From assembly GCA_029379225.1 (NCBI GenBank), contig JAQYWR010000048.1:1-62574 (forward strand): a DNA stretch of 62,574 bases. The letters run 5' to 3'. The stretch's first letter is position 1. Every line of letters starts with the position of its first letter. Origin of the DNA: Nostoc sp. S4. GTDB taxonomy: Bacteria > Cyanobacteriota > Cyanobacteriia > Cyanobacteriales > Nostocaceae. Of this stretch, positions 26,221 through 35,347 are shown one piece after another. The notes under the pieces are model-generated. The model worked only from the letters and a program-made list of their open reading frames with translations, searched no databases and was not told the DNA's origin. The position numbers and the translations under genes are program-made.

Positions 26221-26534
26221 TTAGATTTGACCACAACAGGAGCGATCGCTTTGGAATTCAGCAGGACATGTGCACCCTGCTAGAGCTAACATCTAGCAAT
26301 CAGCAGCCATATCCGTTACTTCTGAGTGTGATGAATTTTAACATTTAAATAGCTCAAGGCTGAAAATTTGGCTCGTGAAGTTTTGGCAGATACAAAAAAA
26401 TATGCGACGGACTAACCACCAGCCAATCACTTAATGGTAAGGGAATCAGTAATGAGCGATCGCTAACCAAGCCGCTATTACCGATTACCAGCTACCGAAA
26501 ATCAATTTGTAATTTGCCATCGACTTTTAGAACC

Positions 26535-26879
26535 TTAACAGTTCTTAGCCAGAGTTTTGGAGTCTGTATCAGTTTGCATAGATTGCTTGACAAGATTAGC
26601 CAACTCTTGTAACTGGTTAATTGCCTCCGCACCCTCTAACTTCATTAATTCGCGGTCATCCCGCATTTCTGTCCAAGTGATCCCATAATCGGACACTAAA
26701 AACCGAATCAGGTGGTTATCACCCAAGCTAACCATAAACGAGGCGCTATTCATTTGGTCGCCACAGGTGTAACAGGACGCAGGATACCCACGCCGTTCTA
26801 ACACAATCGCCAAGGCTTGCAGGTTCATTACCAAGTCTTGGACGAATTGTCGATGTTGATGTGCTAGTCTCAGAAACAC
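26535..26879 (-). CDS. DUF1815 family protein
   Basis: A 114-residue soluble protein strongly resembling the cyanobacterial DUF1815 family: RLAHQHRQFVQDLVMNLQAL, a pair of cysteines in SCYTCGDQMNSASFMVSLGD, and IRFLVSDYGITWTEMRDDRE. The function is unknown; the CxxC could bind metal or be redox active. The start is GTG 26879. Its upstream 900 bases are gene-free, so regulation may be elaborate or the spacer decayed. Confidence 0.8.
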   Translation of the reverse strand: MFLRLAHQHRQFVQDLVMNLQALAIVLERRGYPASCYTCGDQMNSASFMVSLGDNHLIRFLVSDYGITWTEMRDDRELMKLEGAEAINQLQELANLVKQSMQTDTDSKTLAKNC

Positions 26880-27793
26880 TTTAGTCCTCCAGACACCACA
26901 GTCATTTGAGTTACTTTTATATTTTCTTTAGATTTTCCCATCCACTGGTATTGTAAACTATTCATTACAATTACTAGACAGATGATATTGAGTCGTTAGT
27001 TAACTACCTTGTTTAGGGTAGAGCATCAGCGTTTTGAGCGTCGTATCAAACTATTCAGTTTGGAAGTTCAAAATCTGGGAGAGAATAGTTAAATTTAACT
27101 TATGACTTTGTACAGTTGTGTGAAGGTAAATTCCTACACGACGGGATCGCTCTAAGAGTAACTCAAATTTGCAACTAGTCAACTACAGAAAAGCTACATA
27201 TTGCGTTATTTTTAAGTGTATGCAGACGGAGTTCACTGCAAATACACAGCCTAACGTAGTTTTGCACGATTATAATCACTCTTACTTGCATATTTAATCT
27301 GTTCTATTTCTAACGTAGATTTTGGTATGCACAGACTATTAGGTATACCAAATTTGTTCCTCCTAACTATATATATTTGGGTAGATGAAAGTGCAATTGC
27401 TAAATCAAGTAGTAAATTGCACAAAAATATAAATTTAGATACTAAATCTACGTAGGTAAGAGATTTGTCTGAGTGTGGAATTCAGAATAGATAAACTCAA
27501 CACTGACAATACCTAAACTCAGAATCACAATGTTGCCTAAATGGCAACATTTTAAGTCATATTAATCTGCTTTGATTTTTGAACTCTTAGAGGGTGGTGC
27601 GCGAAGCGTGATAGGCAGGGAAAAGGGGATCGGTCTTCGAGTTGAGGGTGAGTTTTTTCATAAGAAGTTGAAGGGCACAGGAGAAAAAAGATTTTTGGTA
27701 TAAGCCCCTTGCTTGTGGGCGGTACAACTTTTCCACTCTGCTCGTGTGCCTGTTTTTAACGCAATCAAATAGGAGTTCTATATCTGTTTGTAG
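26880..27793. other. Long gene-free spacer
   Basis: About 900 bases with no recognisable gene. They include the DUF1815 promoter side, inverted arms TTTGGTAT / ATACCAAA (27321-27352), and a 9-bp perfect hairpin at 27529-27551. No tRNA-like or known ncRNA fold was recognised by eye. A small RNA is possible. Confidence 0.45.
27529..27551. terminator. Perfect hairpin AATGTTGCC / GGCAACATT
   Basis: A 9-bp stem with a 5-base loop, followed on the plus strand by TTAAG. It could terminate an unannotated plus-strand transcript from the preceding spacer, or act distally for the monooxygenase gene. Confidence 0.4.
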
Positions 27794-28933
27794 TTAAGCT
27801 CTGTAAGCATGAAGTGACTTAAAACTACTGGTGATAGTTGCTTTCATCAGTTTCATAAATACATTTCGTAGTGTTACGGCAAAAGGATGATGCAATTCAC
27901 CCATTTTCCCTGCTCGTAAGGACTGCTCGACGATTACCTTTGTACGGGGAAACCGCTCTAACTCATACTGTTGGAAAGCTAGTGTTGGATTTGCTTGCTG
28001 TTGGAGACATTTAGCCACCACAAAAGCATCCTCTAATGCTGTACATGCTCCCTGTCCCATAGTTGGCAGCATTGGATGTGCAGCATCACCCAGCAGTGTA
28101 ATATTCAGCTTGCTCCAAGGTTGAGTCGGGGGGCGGTCGTACAAATCTGTTGTCAGAATATCAGCTTCATCCGTTGCTGTAATCAACTCAGGAACTGACG
28201 CAAACCAATCTTGAAACATAATTTCCAGTTGTTTTTTCCGACCAATTGGGGCATCTGGTTGTGCCTCGGTCGCGGTGGCGGCTGCATACCAGTACATTCG
28301 CCCTTTACCCAGCATCATGAAGCCGAAGCCTTTACCACCCCCTAAGAACTCCTGAATGTAGCCGGGATGGTATCCTCTGGGAACGTAATCTGTTAGACCA
28401 CGCCAAGTCTTAAACTTGCGATACATAAGTGGTTGATCGCACTTGAGGGCATCTCGTACCCGCGATCGCAAACCATCAGCTCCAATTAAAGCATCCCCCT
28501 CGACAATTAAACCGGAACTGAAATGAGCGCGAACCTTGTTTTCTGCGATTTCCAATTCCTCAAAAGTTTGTCCTAAAACAAAATTTTCATTTGGTACGTG
28601 ATGCCATAATAGCTGATGTAATTCAGCCCTGTGGATGGCAATAACAGGCAACTCAAAACTAGCAACAGATATATTAACCAACTCGTTGCCGTTTTGCGAA
28701 TTAAATTGGTAGTTTGTCGTTACATAGCCAACTCCAAGCGCTTCCTCCAATAAATTGAAGTTTTTCAGGATGTGTGTAGCATTCGCCCAAAGTGCAATCC
28801 CAGCCCCTACCTCGCGTAACTGCTTTGTTTGCTCGTAGACAACTGGTTCAAAACCAATTCTGTGCAAAGCAAGTACTGTTGCAGCACCGCCTATTCCTCC
28901 GCCAATTATGATAATTTTCTTATTTTTAAGCAT
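27794..28933 (-). CDS. FAD-dependent monooxygenase
   Basis: A 379-residue group A flavoprotein hydroxylase. It has the N-terminal dinucleotide-binding GGGIGG (11-16), the DG motif region LIGADGLRSRVRDAL, and the GD motif LLGDAAHPMLPTMGQGACTA followed by LEDAFV. It resembles salicylate-hydroxylase- and zeaxanthin-epoxidase-like enzymes. Such proteins hydroxylate or epoxidise aromatic or terpenoid substrates with NAD(P)H and O2; the substrate here is unknown. It is divergent from a TetR gene across a 184-base gap with palindromic operators, so it is probably repressed by that TetR and induced by a substrate-like ligand. Confidence 0.9.
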   Translation of the reverse strand: MLKNKKIIIIGGGIGGAATVLALHRIGFEPVVYEQTKQLREVGAGIALWANATHILKNFNLLEEALGVGYVTTNYQFNSQNGNELVNISVASFELPVIAIHRAELHQLLWHHVPNENFVLGQTFEELEIAENKVRAHFSSGLIVEGDALIGADGLRSRVRDALKCDQPLMYRKFKTWRGLTDYVPRGYHPGYIQEFLGGGKGFGFMMLGKGRMYWYAAATATEAQPDAPIGRKKQLEIMFQDWFASVPELITATDEADILTTDLYDRPPTQPWSKLNITLLGDAAHPMLPTMGQGACTALEDAFVVAKCLQQQANPTLAFQQYELERFPRTKVIVEQSLRAGKMGELHHPFAVTLRNVFMKLMKATITSSFKSLHAYRA

Positions 28934-28946
28934 TTTTATTAATCAA

Positions 28947-28966
28947 TCGACAGACTTGTCAGTTGG
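28947..28966. promoter_or_regulatory. Second TetR operator candidate (imperfect)
   Basis: CGACAGACTTGTCAGTTG is an imperfect palindrome centred on TT, with the same GAC-TT-GTC core as the perfect site at 29085. It lies just upstream of the monooxygenase start. A related half-site pair (GTCAACTGAC) is near 28997. Confidence 0.5.
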
Positions 28967-29084
28967 TTAATTGTTAACAGATTTTCTGCTATATTGTCAA
29001 CTGACTTTTTAGTCTATAAAAGCAATTGAGAATACTGAATAATGTTTATTGTTTAATCACCAAAAAGGGAATCCCTGCTACACT

Positions 29085-29100
29085 GACTGACAAGTCAGTC
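29085..29100. promoter_or_regulatory. TetR operator candidate (perfect palindrome)
   Basis: GACTGACAAGTCAGTC is a perfect 7-2-7 palindrome, 17 bases before the GTG of the tetR gene. The size and position are typical of TetR autoregulatory sites. Confidence 0.65.
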
Positions 29101-29117
29101 GAACAAATATAAATCTC

Positions 29118-29765
29118 GTGGCACGCCAAGCAAAAGCTAAAAAGTTATTAAATACTAGGCAGATTCGAGATGCTGAGGCGACTCAAGCTGTAATTTTAGC
29201 AGCAGCCCAAGAGGAGTTTGCTAAGCATGGTCTAATCGCCGCCAGAACACAAGCAATTGCCGCGAAAACAGGCGTGGCAAAGTCGATGATTTATTACTAC
29301 TTTCACGACAAGCAAGGCTTGTATGAGGCCGTGTTGGAGCGATCGCACTCAGACCTTTTGCAAACCAGTCACCAATTAGATTTAAACAATCTTTCTCCGG
29401 AAGCTGCCTTAGAGATATTTCTGGCAGCATTGCTTGATTGTGTATCGCAAAATCCAAATTTACCGTTGATTATGTTTCACGAGGCAGTGCAAAATCAAGG
29501 GCAACATTACAAACACAGTACTTCTGTGAGTATTGACAAAGTATTAGTCAAAATTTTAGAAAAAGGGGTTGCCACAGGTGCATTTCGCCAACTCGATCCC
29601 TTACAATCAGCGATTAATATTATGGGAACTTGCTTGTTTTACTTTATTGGTATGGGAAATACTCAGCATTATCCTCAAGACAAGCCGTTTCTGAGTCCAG
29701 CAATGTTAGAACAACACTCTCAAGAAGCGATCGCATTAATTTTAGCTGGTGTTAAAAACACTTAA
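29118..29765 (+). CDS. TetR/AcrR family transcriptional regulator
   Basis: A 215-residue repressor. The N-terminal helix-turn-helix is clear (VILAAAQEEFAKHGLIAART, then IAAKTGVAKSMIYYYFHDKQ, then GLYEAVLE; HTH about residues 44-63), followed by an all-helical ligand-binding domain. The start is GTG 29118 (MARQAKAKKLL). It is divergent from the monooxygenase, with a perfect palindrome 17 bases upstream of its start and an imperfect one near the monooxygenase. It most likely represses both genes. The inducer is unknown. Confidence 0.9.
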   Translation: MARQAKAKKLLNTRQIRDAEATQAVILAAAQEEFAKHGLIAARTQAIAAKTGVAKSMIYYYFHDKQGLYEAVLERSHSDLLQTSHQLDLNNLSPEAALEIFLAALLDCVSQNPNLPLIMFHEAVQNQGQHYKHSTSVSIDKVLVKILEKGVATGAFRQLDPLQSAINIMGTCLFYFIGMGNTQHYPQDKPFLSPAMLEQHSQEAIALILAGVKNT

Positions 29766-29771
29766 TAGTTG

Positions 29772-29987
29772 TTAAGAAACTACTTCCCACCAACCAAAAG
29801 CGGGGCCGATAAAACGGATGGTTAGCCATGCAGCAGCCATGACACCAATACCTATCCACGCACCGCGAGTAGTCCAACTAACAAATGATTGCGCTTGAGT
29901 TTTTGTGATTGGAATCCAAGGCAAGATACGAGTTTCTTGACCGTATGCTTCCCCAAGTGCGGTTTTGCGACGCTTTGCTTCACCCAT
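29772..29987 (-). CDS. DUF2839 family small membrane protein
   Basis: 71 residues. The N-terminal MGEAKRRKTALGEAYGQETR is the hallmark of DUF2839, followed by a short loop and one membrane helix (AWIGIGVMAAAWLTIRF). The function is unknown. ATG 29987 is chosen because the family always begins MGEAKRRK; the frame extends three codons upstream to a TTG. It is convergent with tetR, with only 6 bases between the stops. Confidence 0.85.
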   Translation of the reverse strand: MGEAKRRKTALGEAYGQETRILPWIPITKTQAQSFVSWTTRGAWIGIGVMAAAWLTIRFIGPAFGWWEVVS

Positions 29988-30214
29988 AATCAGCAATTGA
30001 AATCAACTTAGGTTCTAACTTTAATCTTGCCAGGAATTGTGGTTATAGACAATTAGGGTATCGTGACTATTGACTGTTGAGTGCTAACTGTTAACTGTTA
30101 CTGTTGAACAGAGCCAAAGACGCTTTGCCGAGGTGTGAGGAGTTATTCTTCCTCATCTGGCGATGGTGAGCGAAGTCGAACCACATCTCCTTGATCTCCC
30201 TAATCCCCAATCCT

Positions 30215-31768
30215 TTAAGCCAAATTTTCCTCATCTGTATTAGAAAACAGACTGGGATCGAGATAGTTAATGCGTGCCAGGGGACTTAAAGCTGCAAGAA
30301 TTTGAGCGCCGTAGCTGCGGTTAACTACACGACTATCAAGTAAAGCAACAATACCTTGACTTTCTCGGACTGGAGCGATCGCTCGTTGTAATTCATTTAA
30401 GGCGGCTGGCAATAAGTATAAACGGAACCAATCTTGATGCGATCGCTTATAGCGAGCTACTCTACCAGCTACTAAAGGATTTTCTAAAGATGGTAGCGGC
30501 AAAGTCGCAATAATTAACAGCTGGGGCGCAGGCAAGACTCGCTGATGTTCCCGCCAAAATTCCCAACCGCTGATTAAAATACCATTTTCATCTAAACAAG
30601 TTTTTTCTACCTGCACCCGCGAACCAAACTCTGAGGCCAAAATTGCCCCGACTTGAGACTTGAGTGGGACATCGCCCACCAATATCAGGGTCAATCCCGG
30701 CGCTGTAGCACTTAGACAAACCAGCGTGCGGACTTTGTGAATAAATGCCGCTTGAAATTCTGGTGTATTAGGTAGGGGTAATTTATAGGGTACATACAGT
30801 TGAATTGCTTCGGCTTGACTCTCACAAGAAAATTTTAGGCAAGTTATATCGTCCAAACCGAGACGCTGACGGAAAAGGGGAGCTTCAGTTTCCGGTTCTA
30901 TGGCACTGCCAATTAAAACTACTGGTTGTCGCTGCCAAATGGGGGAAAGTATTTTTCCTAATTCCATTGGGGCGTAATGTAAAGAAAATAAACCTTGGCG
31001 ACGAGCAATAGTTGCCCAGAAGAGGGCAGGGGATGCACTAGGAGAAAGATTTTCGTCGCGGGTTTGAAATTGTTGCCAGAAATTTTTCCACCTATCTGGG
31101 AGATTACCGAGGTCTAAAGTAGAATAAAGACGGCTTAAGAGGTCTATTTCTGTCCCAGACATGAGATAGCACTCATAGGGATTAGCAGGATGCTGAAAAA
31201 GTTCGTGTGTCAGTTGTATCCGTGCTTCCCGAATTGCCTCAGCTTGGTGTGGGCAAGCTAGCATGAGTTGATCCCAATCATGGGGTTGAATTTCTTGGGT
31301 AAGTTGATGACGCACCCAATCTTCGAGATCGTCTACTCCATCAATAATTGTAGGAATACCTTGGGGAAAGCGATCGCCATCAAACTGTCCTTTTAACCAA
31401 GCTTCTGGGGAAGTCAACAGTAGCCCTTGGAACTGGGCATCAGGCCATGCGTCACCAGTCCTAATCGGTTTATTGGCTGGTAGCCATTGCTGTAGGCGAG
31501 GAATTTCTACTCGTAACAGCAGTTGTTGCACAGTTTCTTGAGCAACAATAATTACAGGCCCATGCCACATCAAGGCTGATGCTACGAAACTGGTACGATA
31601 TCGTCCTTGATAGCCACAAACCGCCCCTACTTGAATTAGGGCGCTACGTTCAAGGCGCAAGGCGCGTGCTACCAACCGTGCCATCGTCAAATGATGAGGC
31701 CAGGAAGGGAACCCCGCCTGCGATCGCAAAAAGTTATGTAGTGACAAATGAACTTCTGCCTCAATCAC
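30215..31768 (-). CDS. DinG/XPD-like helicase with degenerate ATPase motifs
   Basis: 517 residues. The overall layout recalls DinG-family SF2 helicases: an N-terminal ATP-site region, a central helical part, and a C-terminal domain ending in LLDSRVVNRSYGAQILAALS, which fits the DinG motif VI region (DpRl..k.YG..il..L). However, where Walker A should be, the sequence reads QVGAVCGYQGRYRTSFV with no GKT/S, and the DEAH box position reads IIDGVDDLEDWV. The four iron-sulphur cysteines are not obvious. It may be a catalytically altered or structural paralogue restricted to cyanobacteria. The start is GTG 31768. Confidence 0.65.
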   Translation of the reverse strand: MIEAEVHLSLHNFLRSQAGFPSWPHHLTMARLVARALRLERSALIQVGAVCGYQGRYRTSFVASALMWHGPVIIVAQETVQQLLLRVEIPRLQQWLPANKPIRTGDAWPDAQFQGLLLTSPEAWLKGQFDGDRFPQGIPTIIDGVDDLEDWVRHQLTQEIQPHDWDQLMLACPHQAEAIREARIQLTHELFQHPANPYECYLMSGTEIDLLSRLYSTLDLGNLPDRWKNFWQQFQTRDENLSPSASPALFWATIARRQGLFSLHYAPMELGKILSPIWQRQPVVLIGSAIEPETEAPLFRQRLGLDDITCLKFSCESQAEAIQLYVPYKLPLPNTPEFQAAFIHKVRTLVCLSATAPGLTLILVGDVPLKSQVGAILASEFGSRVQVEKTCLDENGILISGWEFWREHQRVLPAPQLLIIATLPLPSLENPLVAGRVARYKRSHQDWFRLYLLPAALNELQRAIAPVRESQGIVALLDSRVVNRSYGAQILAALSPLARINYLDPSLFSNTDEENLA

Positions 31769-31907
31769 ACGCTTTTAATCCCATAACAAAGTGACTTTTA
31801 CGAACAAAGCCCCATTTCTATTATGTTGTCCTTTGTCATTAGTCACTTGTCATTTGTCCTCTGGTGCAAAGTTGAGGCAGTGCGTTGGCTCTTTTTCCCC
31901 ACTTAAA

Positions 31908-31960
31908 GGAACTGCTTGAGCCACTGCTCAACTAGGCTTTGGCAGCTCCTTGAGTGGCGT
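31908..31960. repeat. Dispersed repeat C, left copy
   Basis: Core AGCCACTGCTCAACTAGG (31919-31936) recurs in inverted orientation at 35857-35874. The similarity extends for about 40 bases into CTTGAGTGGC / GGTCACTCAAG. Confidence 0.6.
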
Positions 31961-32006
31961 CTAATGCCTTAGGCGAGCCGTCCACCAGGTGTCTGTGCAG
32001 CCAATC

Positions 32007-32063
32007 TCTCTACCAGACGCTTTACCTAACTTGCTTGTTTGTTCGCGTAGCGTCTGGTAGAGA
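32007..32063. repeat. 15-bp inverted repeat hairpin
   Basis: Arms TCTCTACCAGACGCT and AGCGTCTGGTAGAGA are perfect complements with a 27-base loop. It probably belongs to the GTCTGGTAGAG-type palindromic repeats of this genome. Confidence 0.65.
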
Positions 32064-32112
32064 AGGAGTAAGGAATCTTATTTTGCGCTTTGTCATTTGT
32101 TCTTTATCCAAA

Positions 32113-32155
32113 ACTAATGACCAATGACTAATGACCAACGACCAATGACCAATCA
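32113..32155. repeat. Heptanucleotide STRR (ATGACCA type)
   Basis: Successive ATGACCA/ACGACCA units, six in all, immediately upstream of the M48 gene. Confidence 0.7.
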
Positions 32156-32173
32156 CTAATTACCTAAATTATT

Positions 32174-33145
32174 ATGCCAACCTACACAGGAATTTCCAGC
32201 GAAGCCTTTAGGCATCCACTGGATAGCCAAGCCGAGCAAGCTTTACGTAATTTACCAGGATTTGATTTTTTAGCCCGTAAATTTGTAGAATTTTTCGCTG
32301 AACGCCCTCAGTTAATTTATTTAATGGGCAACACCATCCAAGTCGGGCCGCGCCAATATTCCACTATTTACCAGATTTTTCGGGAATGCGTGCGAGATTT
32401 GGACATTTATCCAGAACCTGCACTGTTTGTTGAGCAAAATTCCCAAGCTAATAGTTACGCACTCGGACAAGAGCATCCCTACATAGTCATAAATACAGGG
32501 GTATTAGACTTACTAAACGAAACCGAAATTAGAGCGGTGCTAGCCCATGAACTGGGGCACATTAAATGTGGTCATACTATTTTAATTCAAATGGCGATAT
32601 GGGTGAGGAATGTCGCTTCTAGAGTTGGTGAATTAACCTTTGGTATTGGTGATTTCGTTAGTCAAGGCTTGTTGCTTGCTTTTTATGAATGGCGACGTAA
32701 AGCCGAGTTATCCTCAGATCGCGCCGCTTTATTAGTAATGGATGACTTAAATCCTGTGATGACTTCGATGATGAAAGTCACGGGCGGTAGTATCAAATAT
32801 GCCAATGAATGCAGTTTACAAGAATTTATTAAGCAGTCTGAAAATTATCAAGCACTTGATGAAGATGGACTCAATCAAGTGTATAAACTTTTAATATACA
32901 CTGGGTTTCAAGGTGAAATCCCAACTCATCCTTTTGCTGTAGAACGCTTACATTACTTACGAGAGTGGGCAGTATCAGAAGAATATCAGCAAATTCGCCG
33001 AGGAAACTACAAGCGATCGCCTGCTTCCGGAGCAGTAAATGTTCCCGCACAATCTTCCGAAAATGAAAAAGAAGCTTTGCGCCGTCAAATTGAAGAATTA
33101 CAACGCGAAATTAACAGAATGAAAAGACCTGATACTAGTTTGTAA
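32174..33145 (+). CDS. M48 family zinc metallopeptidase
   Basis: A 323-residue protease related to HtpX/Ste24. The zinc motif is HELGH (His125-Glu126-His129) in IRAVLAHELGHIKCGH, with the third ligand probably Glu178 in RRKAELSSDRAAL. Length and motif spacing are normal for cyanobacterial M48 proteins. A weakly hydrophobic stretch lies between the motifs, but no strong signal peptide or membrane helix is present. The C-terminus is a coiled coil (EKEALRRQIEELQREINRMK). The role is probably membrane-protein quality control, inferred from the family. Confidence 0.9.
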   Translation: MPTYTGISSEAFRHPLDSQAEQALRNLPGFDFLARKFVEFFAERPQLIYLMGNTIQVGPRQYSTIYQIFRECVRDLDIYPEPALFVEQNSQANSYALGQEHPYIVINTGVLDLLNETEIRAVLAHELGHIKCGHTILIQMAIWVRNVASRVGELTFGIGDFVSQGLLLAFYEWRRKAELSSDRAALLVMDDLNPVMTSMMKVTGGSIKYANECSLQEFIKQSENYQALDEDGLNQVYKLLIYTGFQGEIPTHPFAVERLHYLREWAVSEEYQQIRRGNYKRSPASGAVNVPAQSSENEKEALRRQIEELQREINRMKRPDTSL

Positions 33146-33297
33146 AAGGAACTGTTGACTGTTGAGTGGGGATATTAAGGGGGATGAGGGAGACAAGAGA
33201 ACAAGGGGACAAGGAGAATAACTCCTAACTCTTAACTCAGCACTCCCAATCCCCAGCCCATATCTGAGCATTAAATTATGTGTAGGCATTTTTCAAT

Positions 33298-33726
33298 ATG
33301 GCAATTCACTTGACAAAACGGATTTTTGTGTTGGCTAATATCCTTATCTTTATTCTCTTCATCCCAGGAATTGCCTTAGCTGCACCTGTTAAAATCAATA
33401 CCTATACTGAGATTATTGTCGCCCAAACTACTAAGATAGCCAGCGATTTGACTTCATTTTCAGAGATTAACTTGACTCCTCAACAAAGCCAACAACTCCA
33501 AGCTGTGCGTCATAGAAGAAACAAGGAAATTCAGGCAGTGTTAAATTCATCCCAGCGTGCCCAACTCGCTCATAACCTTCGTACTGGGAACAATATCAAT
33601 CAAGCCCTGAATAGACTAACTTTAGAACCAGAACAGCAAGAATTAGTAGAGGCGATACTGAAATTTACTAACTTGAAAATGAAAGCTATTTTATCTCGGT
33701 ATTCTCTACAAGTAGGTGAAAAATAA
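33298..33726 (+). CDS. Secreted Spy/CpxP-like protein
   Basis: 142 residues with a clear signal peptide (KRIFVLANILIFILFIPGIA, then LAAP). The mature part is helical and contains LTPQQSQQLQAVRHRRNKEI followed by QAVLNSSQRAQL, resembling the LTxxQ motif of Spy/CpxP periplasmic chaperones. The second motif region (LEPEQQELVEAILKF) is similar. The function is unproven. It lies 152 bases after the M48 gene on the same strand, which would suit envelope quality control, but co-transcription is uncertain. Confidence 0.65.
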   Translation: MAIHLTKRIFVLANILIFILFIPGIALAAPVKINTYTEIIVAQTTKIASDLTSFSEINLTPQQSQQLQAVRHRRNKEIQAVLNSSQRAQLAHNLRTGNNINQALNRLTLEPEQQELVEAILKFTNLKMKAILSRYSLQVGEK

Positions 33727-33953
33727 AGGTTTGATTTGCACCTGAAAATGTTTGCGCTCGCCACACGTATGGAAATATTTAATTAATCTGAACTTCAATT
33801 TCTGGAAACACAATCAAGGATAACCTTGCATCCTCCTGCAAAATTAATTCTAAATTGTAGGCTTCTATAGTAATCCTAAATAATTGATGAGAAAACACCA
33901 GATTTATGCAGCTTCGGAAAGTAAAAAATTTGACAATCAATTGTTAACTCAAA

Positions 33954-35345
33954 CTAAAACTCGGCACTTTGTGGTGTACGCGGGAAGGGAATTACATCAC
34001 GAATATTTGTCATTCCAGTGATGAATTGGACGAGTCGTTCAAAACCCAAACCAAAACCAGCGTGAGGAACAGTACCGTAACGACGCAAATCTAAATACCA
34101 CCACAAATCTTCTGGCTTCATTCCTTGGGCTACTACGCGGCGTTCTAGAACTTCTAGGCGTTCTTCGCGCTGAGAACCGCCAATAATTTCGCCAATTTTT
34201 GGTGCAAGGATATCCATTGCACGGACGGTTTTTTCATTGTCGTTTAACCGCATATAAAAAGCTTTAATTTTCGCTGGATAATCTGTAACAATTACTGGCT
34301 TTTTAAATAGTTGTTCAGCCAGATAACGTTCGTGTTCTGATTGTAAATCTAAGCCCCAGTTTACAGGATATTCAAATTTGGCATCGGCTTTTTCTAAAAG
34401 TGCGATCGCTTCTGTATAAGTTAAGCGTTCAAATTGATTGTTAATAATATTATCAGCAGTTGCCAATACAGAATTGTCTATACGCTGATTAAAAAATTCC
34501 ATATCTTCTGGACAAGTTTCCAACACATATTTAAAAATATGTTTGAGAAACGCCTCAGCTAAATCCATATCGCCCTCTAAGTCACAAAAAGCCATTTCTG
34601 GCTCAACCATCCAAAATTCTGCTAAGTGACGGGAGGTGTTAGAATTTTCTGCGCGGAAGGTAGGGCCAAATGTGTAGACATTGCTAAAGGCCATCGCCAT
34701 GATTTCTGCTTCCAACTGACCGCTGACTGTTAAGTATGTAGGTTTAGCAAAAAAGTCTTGGCTGTAATCTACTGCTTGGTTTTCTGTGCGCGGAATATTT
34801 TTTAAATTAAAACTTGTAACGCTAAAAAGTTCGCCTGCGCCTTCACAATCGCTAGCAGTGATAATGGGTGTGTGTACCCATAAAAAACCTCTCTGTTGGA
34901 AGAATTGGTGAATTGCTGTTGAGCAAGCATTTCTAACGCGGAAAACTGCACCAAAAGAATTAGTACGCGCTCGCAAATGTCCAATGGTTCGCAGAAACTC
35001 AAAGGAATGACGCTTCTTTTGCAGCGGATATGTATCGGGATCGGCTTCTCCGTAAACTTTCACTGTTTGGGCTTTCAACTCAATTCGCTGTCCTTTCCCA
35101 AGAGAAGCTACTACTACCCCTGTCACTTCAACAGCAGCACCGGTATTCAATTTTTTCAATATAATTTCGTAGTCTGGCAAATCCTGATTGATGACGACTT
35201 GCAAATTAGCTAGCGATGAGCCGTCATTGACTTCAATAAAAGCAAACCCTTTTGATTCGCGCTTTGTCCGTACCCAGCCTTGCACTTCGAGGGACTCATC
35301 AGGTTGACCACTTCGCAATATTTCTGCAATCCGTCGATTTACCAT
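33954..35345 (-). CDS. asnS: Asparaginyl-tRNA synthetase
   Basis: Charges tRNA-Asn with asparagine. The 463-residue class IIb enzyme has an N-terminal OB-fold anticodon-binding domain (LEVQGWVRTKRESKGFAFIE then VNDGSSLANLQVVI). The catalytic domain includes motif 2 (FRAENSNTSRHLAEFWMVEP) and motif 3 (GFGLGFERLVQFITG). Full length. It is the second gene of a pair: the coiled-coil membrane protein gene ends 2 bases upstream of its ATG, implying co-transcription. Confidence 0.97.
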   Translation of the reverse strand: MVNRRIAEILRSGQPDESLEVQGWVRTKRESKGFAFIEVNDGSSLANLQVVINQDLPDYEIILKKLNTGAAVEVTGVVVASLGKGQRIELKAQTVKVYGEADPDTYPLQKKRHSFEFLRTIGHLRARTNSFGAVFRVRNACSTAIHQFFQQRGFLWVHTPIITASDCEGAGELFSVTSFNLKNIPRTENQAVDYSQDFFAKPTYLTVSGQLEAEIMAMAFSNVYTFGPTFRAENSNTSRHLAEFWMVEPEMAFCDLEGDMDLAEAFLKHIFKYVLETCPEDMEFFNQRIDNSVLATADNIINNQFERLTYTEAIALLEKADAKFEYPVNWGLDLQSEHERYLAEQLFKKPVIVTDYPAKIKAFYMRLNDNEKTVRAMDILAPKIGEIIGGSQREERLEVLERRVVAQGMKPEDLWWYLDLRRYGTVPHAGFGLGFERLVQFITGMTNIRDVIPFPRTPQSAEF

Positions 35346-35347
35346 AT

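Larger units (their letters stand above)
25938..26534. other. Spacer with repeat B and toxin remnant
   Basis: No intact gene was found. It contains a TTGACAGTTGACTGTGAA hairpin-like stretch, the third copy of repeat family B, and the VapC remnant. A further frame at about 26210-26350 (RFDHNRSDRFGIQQDMCTLL) is open but unidentified. Confidence 0.5.
31769..32173. other. Repeat-rich divergent spacer
   Basis: No gene was found. In order: TCATTTGT-type STRR (31833-31862), a dispersed repeat (31908-31960) with an inverted partner at 35826-35874, a long hairpin (32007-32063), and ATGACCA-type STRR (32113-32155). Promoters for the DinG-like gene and the M48 gene must lie among these. Confidence 0.6.

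Noticed and set aside
26210..26350. Possible HipA-like remnant (RFDHNRSDRFGIQQDM)
   Set aside because: The similarity to HipA rests on a few residues (RFD, QxDMC) and is too weak to annotate.
27100..27180. Possible tRNA or structured RNA in the long spacer
   Set aside because: No T-loop consensus or cloverleaf could be formed by eye. A covariance-model search would be needed.
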